Below, in pieces: positions 1 through 5,536 of a DNA stretch of 6,957 bases (the stretch's first letter is position 1; each line of letters starts with the position of its first letter). Source of the stretch: Syntrophomonadaceae bacterium (lineage in GTDB: Bacteria; Bacillota; Dethiobacteria; DTU022); assembly GCA_003558195.1 (NCBI GenBank), contig PWMM01000156.1, positions 1 through 6,957 of the forward strand, written 5' to 3'. Below the pieces are notes generated by a model. That model saw only the letters and a program-made list of their open reading frames with translations. It did not search any database and was not told the origin of the DNA. Made by a program: the position numbers and the translations under genes.

Positions 1-128
1 CCGTGATCAGTAATTGCTACCGCCGGCATGTTGAGCTCAGCGGCACGCTTGACAAGGTCATTAATCCTGGCTGCACCATCCAGCAGGCTATATTCGCTGT
101 GACAATGCAGGTGGACAAAATCAGCCAT
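1..128 (-). CDS. dnaE: DNA polymerase III subunit alpha, N-terminal fragment (window edge)
   Basis: Only the first 42 codons are inside the window; the gene runs off the left edge. The peptide begins MADFVHLHCHSEYSLLDG, and the first PHP-domain metal motif HxHS is residues 8-11, followed by the usual YSLLDGA. ITDH at residues 39-42 is the start of the second PHP motif. This pattern is typical of the N-terminus of bacterial replicative polymerase DnaE; PolC carries its PHP domain elsewhere. The protein synthesises DNA at the replication fork. The ATG (128-126) is preceded at 8 nt by a strong GGAGG site (141-137), which fixes the start. The gene is divergent from the AI-2E transporter. The polymerase domain is outside the window, so which DnaE subfamily this is cannot be told. 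Confidence 0.93.
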   Translation of the reverse strand, partial: MADFVHLHCHSEYSLLDGAARINDLVKRAAELNMPAVAITDH

Positions 129-136
129 TGGATAAC

Positions 137-141
137 CCTCC
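137..141 (-). promoter_or_regulatory. Ribosome binding site of dnaE
   Basis: GGAGG on the minus strand, 8 nt before the ATG at 128. It is a near-perfect Shine-Dalgarno sequence and supports the dnaE start. Confidence 0.8.
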
Positions 142-201
142 GAGTTTAAAACTTTAATATGATTATTTTTCGACTTAGCCGTTCAAATACCTTTACAGTT
201 T

Positions 202-235
202 ATAAAAAAGCAACCTCTTGATTAAGCTTTTTTAT
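202..235. repeat. Perfect 10-bp A/T-rich inverted repeat between divergent genes
   Basis: ATAAAAAAGC (202-211) is exactly repeated in inverse as GCTTTTTTAT (226-235), with a 14-nt loop. The right arm overlaps the position of the -35 box of the proposed plus-strand promoter. It could be an operator or a hairpin. It lacks the GC-rich stem of an intrinsic terminator, and no terminator is needed between divergent genes. Function is unknown. Confidence 0.55.
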
Positions 236-256
236 CATCCTGGTTTATGGTACAAT
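229..256 (+). promoter_or_regulatory. Candidate sigma-A extended -10 promoter for the AI-2E gene
   Basis: The -10 box TACAAT (251-256) is preceded by TATGG, so TG sits one base before it, matching the extended -10 consensus TRTGnTATAAT. The -35 region is only a T-rich TTTTTA (229-234, 16-nt spacer), a poor match, as is common with extended -10 promoters. Predicted transcription start is about 263, giving a leader of about 100 nt before the TTG at 362. No experimental support. Confidence 0.45.
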
Positions 257-270
257 AATAAATAAGTTAC

Positions 271-298
271 CGGCAAGCTGTTACCTGAACCCTTGCCG
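271..298 (+). other. Leader hairpin upstream of the AI-2E gene
   Basis: CGGCAAG (271-277) pairs perfectly with CTTGCCG (292-298) around a 14-nt loop, inside the predicted untranslated leader. No U-run follows, so it is not an intrinsic terminator. It may stabilise or regulate the message; no known riboswitch fold was recognised. Confidence 0.4.
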
Positions 299-349
299 CC
301 CATTAATCATTAACAGGTCCTTAGAACCAGCAGCTTATAATAATGAGAT

Positions 350-354
350 AGGAG
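350..354 (+). promoter_or_regulatory. Ribosome binding site that fixes the TTG start of the AI-2E gene
   Basis: AGGAG lies 7 nt before the TTG at 362. The nearby ATG at 344 runs into a TAG stop two codons later and the next in-frame ATG is 15 codons downstream, so this site decides the unusual start. Confidence 0.75.
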
Positions 355-361
355 CCCTATT

Positions 362-1483
362 TTGTTTAATGATCGGGAAACTCGTCTGGCGTTAAAAATT
401 ATCCTCATGGCCATCGCTATAATTCTCATTATCTGGCTTTTTATCCAGCTGGCCCCCATCATCTCGATCATTGTCATTGCCCTTTTTATTGTTTATTTTA
501 TTACCCCTCTTGTTAACTTTTTAATTGGTATCAAGATCAAGCCAATCCTGGCTGCCATGATCACTTCAATTATAATCCTTTTTGCTTTGTTCTTACTTTT
601 TTATTTATTGATCCCCGGTTTAATTATAGAAGTGCGGGACCTGGTGATCTTTTTCAGCACAGAATTCATCAGGGATCTACCCGAACTTATTTCCTACCTG
701 GAAGACTTAGATGAAAGGTTTAACCTGCAGTTAACTGAAATCTTTATTGAATATACCGATCAGTTTATCAGGCAGGCCCCGGGCAACGTGCAGCAGGTTC
801 TACGTTACCTGACCACTGTTTCCATGGGCCTGGTTACCCGGATCTGGGTCGGCCTGGCCATGGTTTTTGTGGTTTTCTACATGGTGCAAGAACTTGGCAA
901 TGTCAGGCAAAATCTTATGCTCATCTTTCCGCAAATCTATAAAGAGAATGTTAAACATATCTTAAATACTATCGATGAAAAAGTGGGGGCCTATGTCAGG
1001 GGGACGCTGTTAAAATGCCTTTTTGTGGGTTTCTTAACCTGGGTTGGCCTCACCCTTTTAGATATGCCTTTTGCCCTCATGCTTGGAATCCTGGCCGGGG
1101 CCCTCAATATAATCCTTTATATCGGCCCGGTTACTGCGACCATTCCGGCTCTCCTCTTAAGCATCATGCCAGGCACACCCAGTATTTTCCTGGTTCTTAT
1201 CCTATATATCGGGGTCCAAATCCTCGATGCTTTTGTATTTACCCCCTTCTTTCTAGGCAAAGCCACTGATTTAAGCCCCCTGACAGTAATCGTGATTGTT
1301 TTAATCGGAGGCCAGCTGATGGGACTCTTGGGCATTGTTTTAGCCATACCCATTACAGCCACTTTCAAAGTTTTACTGGTGCATTACTACCTTGATCGGC
1401 GTCGTGAAGAAGAGGCAAACCACAAGTTACAAGAACATGAAGTGGAAAAGCAAAATCAAGTGGACGAAGAACCGGGACATTAA
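362..1483 (+). CDS. AI-2E family transporter (UPF0118-type membrane permease)
   Basis: A 373-residue polytopic membrane protein. Hydrophobic segments lie at about residues 8-27, 30-54, 61-90, 153-175, 212-233, 237-260, 262-290 and 305-340, with a large soluble loop at 90-150. This is the layout of the AI-2E family (Pfam PF01594). Family signatures seen are YIGPVTATIPALLLS (253-267), PFFLGKATDLSPL (295-307) and GGQLMGLLGIVLAIPITA (316-333). The C-terminal tail from 345 is highly charged and probably cytoplasmic. Family members have been linked to autoinducer-2 export, Na+/H+ antiport or general export, so the substrate cannot be assigned here. Length is normal for the family (about 330-400). 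Translation starts at TTG with AGGAG 7 nt upstream. It is a single-gene unit, convergent with trmL; only 24 bp separate the two stops and no clear terminator is visible there. Confidence 0.93.
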   Translation: MFNDRETRLALKIILMAIAIILIIWLFIQLAPIISIIVIALFIVYFITPLVNFLIGIKIKPILAAMITSIIILFALFLLFYLLIPGLIIEVRDLVIFFSTEFIRDLPELISYLEDLDERFNLQLTEIFIEYTDQFIRQAPGNVQQVLRYLTTVSMGLVTRIWVGLAMVFVVFYMVQELGNVRQNLMLIFPQIYKENVKHILNTIDEKVGAYVRGTLLKCLFVGFLTWVGLTLLDMPFALMLGILAGALNIILYIGPVTATIPALLLSIMPGTPSIFLVLILYIGVQILDAFVFTPFFLGKATDLSPLTVIVIVLIGGQLMGLLGIVLAIPITATFKVLLVHYYLDRRREEEANHKLQEHEVEKQNQVDEEPGH

Positions 1484-1507
1484 ATCTTTTAAAACAAAAT
1501 TTAATGC

Positions 1508-1966
1508 TTATTGCATACCGGGAAACCCTTGTTGTCGCAGGGCTTCATATAAAACGAGAGCCGCAGTATTACCCAGGTTTAGGGAACGGGGAATTTTATT
1601 GATCATCGGTACACGCAACGTGACCGCTGCCTGATCTAAAATAGTTTGATCAAGACCCCTGGTTTCGCTTCCAAAAATTAAAAAGTCATTGTCCCTGTAT
1701 GCATATTGATGGTAAAATTTATCGCCCCTGGTAGTAAAATAGATCATCCGGGCAGCCTGGTATTTATGCACAAAAGCTTTGAAGCTTTTGTGCACCTCCA
1801 GGTCCAGGTATTGCCAGTAATCAAGGCCTGAACGGCGCACCTCTCGCTCGGAAAGAGAGAATCCGAGCGGTTCCACCAGGTGTAACCTGGTACCGGTCAA
1901 GACACATGTCCTGGCCACGTTGCCTGTGTTTTGCGGTATTTCGGGTTCAACCAGTACCAGGTGCAT
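1508..1966 (-). CDS. trmL: tRNA (cytidine(34)-2'-O)-methyltransferase, TrmL/YibK type
   Basis: A 152-residue minimal SPOUT methyltransferase that is nearly all catalytic domain, the usual length for TrmL. It methylates the ribose 2'-OH of the wobble base (C34 or cmnm5U34) of leucine tRNAs, using S-adenosylmethionine; the family acts as a knotted dimer. Motif 1 is PQNTGNVARTC (residues 11-21) with the conserved N13 and R19. Motif 2 is FGSETRGL (98-105). Motif 3 is RSLNLGNTAALVLYEALRQ (127-145), forming the trefoil knot and cofactor pocket. The ATG is preceded by a GAAAGGG-type ribosome site (1972-1978). It is third in line after nth and the Lon-type protease, 87 bp downstream of the latter, and probably shares their transcript. 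The coding sequence contains a remarkable palindrome (1767-1794). Confidence 0.93.
   Translation of the reverse strand: MHLVLVEPEIPQNTGNVARTCVLTGTRLHLVEPLGFSLSEREVRRSGLDYWQYLDLEVHKSFKAFVHKYQAARMIYFTTRGDKFYHQYAYRDNDFLIFGSETRGLDQTILDQAAVTLRVPMINKIPRSLNLGNTAALVLYEALRQQGFPGMQ
1767..1794. repeat. 28-bp palindrome inside trmL
   Basis: TGCACAAAAGCTT (1767-1779) and AAGCTTTTGTGCA (1782-1794) are perfect 13-bp inverted arms separated only by TG. It encodes residues 58-68 of TrmL, the repetitive stretch VHKSFKAFVHK. As RNA it would form a 12-bp stem with a 4-nt loop. Function is unknown. Confidence 0.8.
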
Positions 1967-2053
1967 TTAATCCCTTTCTAGTTGCCTGATCAAAAATCGA
2001 TACAGCAATAATGTTCAGCAGAAATCATTGAACGGCAAGTAATGCTTATACAT

Positions 2054-4474
2054 TTACCTGATTTCATTCTTATTTTTAGGTTCAGAGCGATTTTCTTTGA
2101 TTATAATTTCGTTATAGTGATGCAGCTTGCTAAGGATTTTTTGGTTAAAGCTGCCTTTGCTAAAAGTCCCTTTTTTCGTTAACTTTCCAGGTTTCAAACC
2201 GCTAAGCAATTCCATCCCATCATCCACACTGTCGATACTGTAAATATTGAAAAGCCCTTTATTGATTGCCTCCACCACTTCTTTTTTAAGCATAAGCGAC
2301 TTCTCATTAGTTCCGGGGATAATTACACCCTGTTTACCGGTAAGGCCCCTGGCTTTGCAGGCTGTGAAAAAGCCTTCTATTTTAGCGCTTACTCCTCCGA
2401 CAGGCTGAATCTCCCCTTTTTGATTGATGGAGCCGGTGACAGCAAGGTCCTGGCGAAGCGGCACTTCAGCCAGGCTTGACAAAAGAGCAAACAGTTCAGC
2501 GGCAGAGGCACTGTCGCCGTCAACACCACCATAAGATTGCTCAAAACAGATACTGGCAGTGAGGTTTATTGGAACCAGTGTTCCAAATTTTGATCCAAGG
2601 TAGCCATTTAAAATCATAATACCCTTGCTGTGCAATTTTCCGCTCAGCTCGCTCTCACGCTCTATGTTAATAATCCCTTTTCTTCCCAGGTAAGTTGAAG
2701 CAGTAATTCTAGAAGGTCGGCCAAAGCGATAATCGCCTTGATCAATAACAGAGAGGGCATTAATTTGTCCTACTTTATCACCGTCTAAATCTAAAAGGAT
2801 CTCGCCTTCTTTTATGGAATCAACAATCTTTTGTTCATACTTACTGGAACGATAAACTATCTCTTCAAGCGCTTTTTCAACATGCTCCTGGCCAACCAGG
2901 TCGGCACCTTCAATCTCCGCCCAGGCATCAGCTTCAAAAAGCAGGTCAACAATTTCATTGAACCTGGTACTCAATTTATCCTGCTTCCCAGCCAAGCGTG
3001 TGCTATATTCAACTATTTCTGCTACTGCTGCCCGGTTAAAATGACGCAGTTTTTGAGTGTTACAGTGGTATGATATAAAACTGGCCATCCTGGTAACATG
3101 GCTCTCCTGTCGATCCATTTCAATATCAAAATCCGCTTTTATTTTAAAAAGCTTACGAAAATCCTCATCGTAATGATAAAGTAAAAAATAAATGAAGGGG
3201 TTGCCGATCATCACAACTTTAACTTCAATAGGAATCGATTGAGGCCGGAGTGATGACATGGCTACCAGCCCAAAATGCTCGCTAATATTTTCAATCCTGA
3301 TCTCCCTGGTGCGAAGCACCCTTTTTAAAACCTCCCATGATTGGATGGAGGTTAAAACATCCCGGGCCTGCAGGATTAAATAACCCCCGTTGGCACGGTG
3401 CAGTGCCCCGGCTTTAATCATGGTAAAGTCAGTGGTAACAGTACCAAAACGGTTTTCGTATTCCACCCTGCCCAGTAAGTTATAATATGAAGGATTGGTT
3501 TCATAAACCATTGGTGCACCTTCAGTTTCCCTGTTATCTACCAGCAAATTGACCGTATAGCGCCGTTCGGATTGCTCATGTCCTTGCTGCCTAAGCCAAA
3601 ACATGGGGTTCTGCTGATCTTCATCATCACTTCTAAAATCGGCGAGATTGGATAAAACATCTTCCTGGAATGCTTCCAGGTAGTTTTTTATGCCGGGATA
3701 CTGGTCGTACTTTTCCAGCAGTTCATTAAATAGATGGCCAACCGCAGCCATGCCGAACTCCTGGTCCAATTCTTTAAGTTTTTCCTTGAGCTCTTTTTCC
3801 AGTTTTTGAACTTTACGCATAATTTCCATGGCTTTTATCTGGACATCATTTGAGTTTTTTTCCAGTTCATCTTTGGTCTCCTGGTCCAGCTTGTCGTAAT
3901 CTTCTTCACCGATTTGCTCGCCATCTTTGAGGGGAATAGTCACAAATCCGGAGCTGGTCCTTTTCAAGGAAAACCCTTTATCCTGAGCCACTTTATTTAA
4001 TTCTTCTAAAAGTGCTGAGCGGTCATCCTGAAATTTTTTAACATGAACCGATTTCTGACTTTCATAATCATCTCCGTCAAAAACCTTGGGAATATTCTCT
4101 TTTAAATCCTCAACGAGGTCTTCTACCTGGTGACAAAACTCAGCGCCTTCTCCGGCCGGTAAATTAAGGGCTAATGGTTCTCCTGGGTTTTCAAAATTAT
4201 AGACATACATCCAGTCATCGGGAACCGGTTCATCAGCTGATATTTTTTCCACGATTGAACGGGCATAGCTCGACTTTCCGGTCCCGGTTAGCCCGGTCAT
4301 AAATATGTTATAACCGGGGCGTTTTATTCTCAGACCAAAATCAGTTGCCCGAACAGCTCGCTCCTGTCCAATCATCCCTTCGAGCGGAGGAACATCAGCT
4401 GTTGTTTCAAAATTTACATTGTCCAGGCTGCAGCTAAGCCTGACATCCTTACTGCTTAAGTGTTTTATTGTCAA
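2054..4474 (-). CDS. Lon-family ATP-dependent protease (LonB/LonC-like, AAA_32 + Lon_C)
   Basis: An 806-residue protein with an N-terminal ATPase and a C-terminal serine-lysine protease, expected to degrade misfolded or regulatory proteins in the cytoplasm. The Walker A motif GLTGTGKS is residues 61-68 (K67). A charged, helical, probably coiled-coil insertion spans about 140-270. HRANGG (359-364) leads into the Walker B-like strand, and IGNP (423-426) is the likely sensor 1. The Lon catalytic dyad is S655 in GDSAS and K698 in GGVSAKIEG, 43 residues apart exactly as in classical Lon. There is no LonA N-terminal substrate domain, so this is the about 800-residue LonB/LonC-like group, not lonA. 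The basic C-terminal tail (about 760-806) has no obvious domain. The start is the TTG at 4474, chosen because AAAGGGGAG sits 7 nt upstream and TTG overlaps the nth stop (TTGA). A longer reading from the TTG at 4507 adds 11 residues but lacks a ribosome site. Confidence 0.9.
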   Translation of the reverse strand: MTIKHLSSKDVRLSCSLDNVNFETTADVPPLEGMIGQERAVRATDFGLRIKRPGYNIFMTGLTGTGKSSYARSIVEKISADEPVPDDWMYVYNFENPGEPLALNLPAGEGAEFCHQVEDLVEDLKENIPKVFDGDDYESQKSVHVKKFQDDRSALLEELNKVAQDKGFSLKRTSSGFVTIPLKDGEQIGEEDYDKLDQETKDELEKNSNDVQIKAMEIMRKVQKLEKELKEKLKELDQEFGMAAVGHLFNELLEKYDQYPGIKNYLEAFQEDVLSNLADFRSDDEDQQNPMFWLRQQGHEQSERRYTVNLLVDNRETEGAPMVYETNPSYYNLLGRVEYENRFGTVTTDFTMIKAGALHRANGGYLILQARDVLTSIQSWEVLKRVLRTREIRIENISEHFGLVAMSSLRPQSIPIEVKVVMIGNPFIYFLLYHYDEDFRKLFKIKADFDIEMDRQESHVTRMASFISYHCNTQKLRHFNRAAVAEIVEYSTRLAGKQDKLSTRFNEIVDLLFEADAWAEIEGADLVGQEHVEKALEEIVYRSSKYEQKIVDSIKEGEILLDLDGDKVGQINALSVIDQGDYRFGRPSRITASTYLGRKGIINIERESELSGKLHSKGIMILNGYLGSKFGTLVPINLTASICFEQSYGGVDGDSASAAELFALLSSLAEVPLRQDLAVTGSINQKGEIQPVGGVSAKIEGFFTACKARGLTGKQGVIIPGTNEKSLMLKKEVVEAINKGLFNIYSIDSVDDGMELLSGLKPGKLTKKGTFSKGSFNQKILSKLHHYNEIIIKENRSEPKNKNEIR

Positions 4475-5130
4475 CGGGCCACTCCCCTTTCTCTTATATG
4501 CATGCAAAGATCAACCAAGAAGCAGCTACTACAGTGCGGATTGCGAGCTTTACAGAATGTTCGGCCATGAGCAATCAAACGGTGATGGGTAGCACTCCAC
4601 TGATCAATCGGAATTACCTTTTCCAGCTGTTTTTCAACCAGATTAACATTTTTACCATTTGCCAGCCCCAATCGCTTAGAAACCCTGAATACATGAGTAT
4701 CCACAGCAATAGCCGGTTTACCGTAGGCACTACTAATAATAATGTTTGCAGTTTTCCGTCCCACCCCGGGCAATTTAACAAGTTCCTCTAGTTCACCGGG
4801 CACAAGGCTGTTGTATTGCTCTACAAGGATCCTGGCTGTCTCTATCAGGTAACGGCTTTTATGGTGGTACAAACCACATTTTTTTATGAAAGGTTCCAGT
4901 TCTGAAGGTTTCATCCTTGATAAAACATCAACAGAAGGAACAGCTTTAAATAAACTTGCAGTAATCTTATTAACCTGTTCATCTGTGGTCTGGGCAGATA
5001 GTATCGTAGCTACCAGCAGCTGAAAAGAATTATTATATTTTAAACCTGTCTTAGCTTCCGGGTAAAATTCAGCCAGCCTTTTTAAAAGCAGTTTAATACG
5101 TTCTTTTTCGTTCATCCTGCAAATTGACAT
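4471..5130 (-). CDS. nth: Endonuclease III (DNA glycosylase/AP lyase)
   Basis: A 219-residue base-excision-repair enzyme that removes oxidised pyrimidines and cuts the abasic site. The helix-hairpin-helix LPGVGRKTAN (residues 120-129) carries the catalytic Lys126, and VDTHVFR (143-149) carries the catalytic Asp144. They are 18 residues apart, as in E. coli (K120, D138). The C-terminal [4Fe-4S] ligands are C193, C200, C203 and C209, in the exact C-x6-C-x2-C-x5-C pattern. LSAQTTD (44-50) is also family-typical. The start is uncertain. The ATG at 5130 gives the longest form, but the ATG at 5115 (MNEKERIK) aligns better with E. coli Nth, and a candidate -10 box lies only 5 nt upstream of 5130. 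Neither start has a well-spaced ribosome site. The stop overlaps the start of the downstream protease gene (TTGA), so the two are probably translationally coupled. Confidence 0.96.
   Translation of the reverse strand: MSICRMNEKERIKLLLKRLAEFYPEAKTGLKYNNSFQLLVATILSAQTTDEQVNKITASLFKAVPSVDVLSRMKPSELEPFIKKCGLYHHKSRYLIETARILVEQYNSLVPGELEELVKLPGVGRKTANIIISSAYGKPAIAVDTHVFRVSKRLGLANGKNVNLVEKQLEKVIPIDQWSATHHRLIAHGRTFCKARNPHCSSCFLVDLCMHIRERGVAR
4482..4490 (-). promoter_or_regulatory. Ribosome binding site of the Lon-family protease
   Basis: AAAGGGGAG on the minus strand, ending 7 nt before the TTG at 4474. It lies within the last codons of nth and is the evidence for moving the protease start 33 nt inward from the longest open frame. 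Confidence 0.75.
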
Positions 5131-5135
5131 ACAAT

Positions 5136-5164
5136 ATTATAGATCGGTCAACCTCTTTGGTAAA
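5136..5164 (-). promoter_or_regulatory. Candidate sigma-A promoter for nth-lon-trmL
   Basis: On the minus strand, TTTACC (5164-5159) is followed after exactly 17 nt by a perfect TATAAT (5141-5136). The predicted transcription start falls at about 5128-5130, on the first ATG of nth. The mRNA would therefore be leaderless for that start, or would begin translation at the ATG at 5115. No promoter is otherwise needed until the flavoprotein gene, which is 400 bp upstream. Confidence 0.5.
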
Positions 5165-5215
5165 GACCGCAAGCTAAAAAATATCACAAACCTCGGGACA
5201 GGTGAACAATTTCCA

Positions 5216-5240
5216 TGTCCCAGGAATTGCTATTTCCTAA
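5216..5240. repeat. 25-bp direct repeat, copy B
   Basis: Begins TGTCCCAGGAATTGC and matches 5472-5496 at 22 of 25 positions, 256 bp apart. It lies downstream of the decayed flavoprotein 3' end on the minus strand, as the other copy does after the intact gene. Confidence 0.75.
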
Positions 5241-5249
5241 ATCCCTGGG
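5219..5249 (-). other. Hairpin overlapping repeat copy B
   Basis: On the minus strand, CCCAGGGATT (5249-5240) pairs with AATTCCTGGG (5228-5219): 10 bp with one G-U pair and an 11-nt loop. No U-run follows, so it is not a standard terminator. Confidence 0.45.
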
Positions 5250-5292
5250 TTCCAGTGACAGCTCCTTTATCCCAACTCCCATAGCTGCGGGT

Positions 5293-5442
5293 TTAACAAC
5301 ATTTGGAAAAAACCGGGCCAGCCCGTCCGTCACTCGCGTTGGTTTCTTCCAATTCCCATTGATATACATCCACGCGATCAAGATTAAGCCCTTTAGTTAG
5401 AGGAAGCCCTTTGACCCTGGCTGAGGTTCTGGTACCGGTTCT
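5293..5442 (-). pseudogene. Decayed partial copy of the flavoprotein gene 3' end
   Basis: Read on the minus strand, this frame aligns without gaps to the C-terminus of the neighbouring flavoprotein. Over 43 codons (5442-5314 against 5695-5567) I count 93/129 identical bases and 23/43 identical residues, including the shared words GLNLD and ELEET and the pair DGR. It ends at its own TAA (5295-5293), six codons after the homology, against nine in the intact gene. There is no start codon with a spaced ribosome site. The frame is open upstream only to a stop at 5496, and the FAD-binding and catalytic parts are absent. The differences fall about evenly on the codon positions (roughly 15, 8 and 13), which fits loss of selection. 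It is either an old tandem duplication of the gene end or the remnant of a second, mostly deleted paralogue. Confidence 0.75.
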
Positions 5443-5485
5443 CAACTCCTGAAACAGAGGGAAGGGTCTTCTGTCCCAGGAGTTG
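5443..5485 (-). other. Strong hairpin downstream of the flavoprotein gene
   Basis: On the minus strand, CAACTCCTGGGACAGA (5485-5470) pairs with TCTGTTTCAGGAGTTG (5458-5443) over 16 bp, two of them G-U, around an 11-nt loop. It may protect or define the 3' end of the flavoprotein message. The absence of a U-run argues against a classical intrinsic terminator. The left arm is part of the 25-bp repeat copy A. Confidence 0.6.
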
Positions 5486-5496
5486 CAATTTCCTTA
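5472..5496. repeat. 25-bp direct repeat, copy A
   Basis: Begins TGTCCCAGGAGTTGC and matches 5216-5240 at 22 of 25 positions. It lies 41 nt past the intact flavoprotein stop on the minus strand, so the duplicated unit includes downstream sequence as well as coding sequence. Confidence 0.75.
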
Positions 5497-5520
5497 TTTT
5501 ATAGGACAAGGAACCTGTCC

Positions 5521-5535
5521 CCCTGTTCCACAGGG
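5521..5535 (-). other. Short hairpin directly after the flavoprotein stop
   Basis: CCCTGT/ACAGGG form a perfect 6-bp stem with a 3-nt loop, one base after the TAA. On the minus strand it is followed by GGGACAGG, not by U residues, so it is probably part of the repeat cluster and not a terminator. Confidence 0.35.
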
Positions 5536-5536
5536 T

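Larger units (their letters stand above)
5195..5521. repeat. 327-bp segment bounded by 9-bp inverted repeats
   Basis: GGGACAGGT (5195-5203) and ACCTGTCCC (5513-5521) are perfect inverted copies at the two ends. Between them lie the decayed flavoprotein 3' end, two 25-bp direct repeats and two hairpins. Further GGGACA/TGTCCC words occur at 5216 and 5472. It resembles a short non-autonomous or REP-like repeat cluster, but no target-site duplication is visible, so a mobile origin is only a suggestion. Confidence 0.4.

Noticed and set aside
150..186. dnaE promoter TTGAAC with CATATT
   Set aside because: The spacer would be 19 nt and the -10 match is 4/6; no better candidate was seen, so none is called.
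278..316. Alternative leader pairing CTGTTA/TAACAG that would compete with the 271-298 hairpin
   Set aside because: Only 6 bp and A/T-rich; no riboswitch or attenuator logic (no terminator stem with U-run) accompanies it.
1392..1634. 80-codon plus-strand open frame across the AI-2E and trmL 3' ends
   Set aside because: It overlaps two well-supported genes and has no family-like sequence.
1967..2053. Terminator or promoter between the Lon-type protease gene and trmL
   Set aside because: Only a 5-bp GTTCA/TGAAC stem without a U-run and a 3/6 -10 match were found; the gap seems to hold nothing beyond the trmL ribosome site.
4468..4791. 107-codon plus-strand open frame opposite nth
   Set aside because: It is antisense to a gene with a complete catalytic and Fe-S motif set and has no protein signature of its own.
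5176..5206. Possible minus-strand terminator: ACCT/AGGT stem followed by a T-run
   Set aside because: The stem is only 4 bp and the T-run begins about 7 nt after it; too weak to call.
5184..5381. 65-codon minus-strand open frame between nth and the flavoprotein gene
   Set aside because: It overlaps the decayed flavoprotein copy in a different frame, has no ribosome site and shows no recognisable protein pattern; the homologous frame is 5293-5442.
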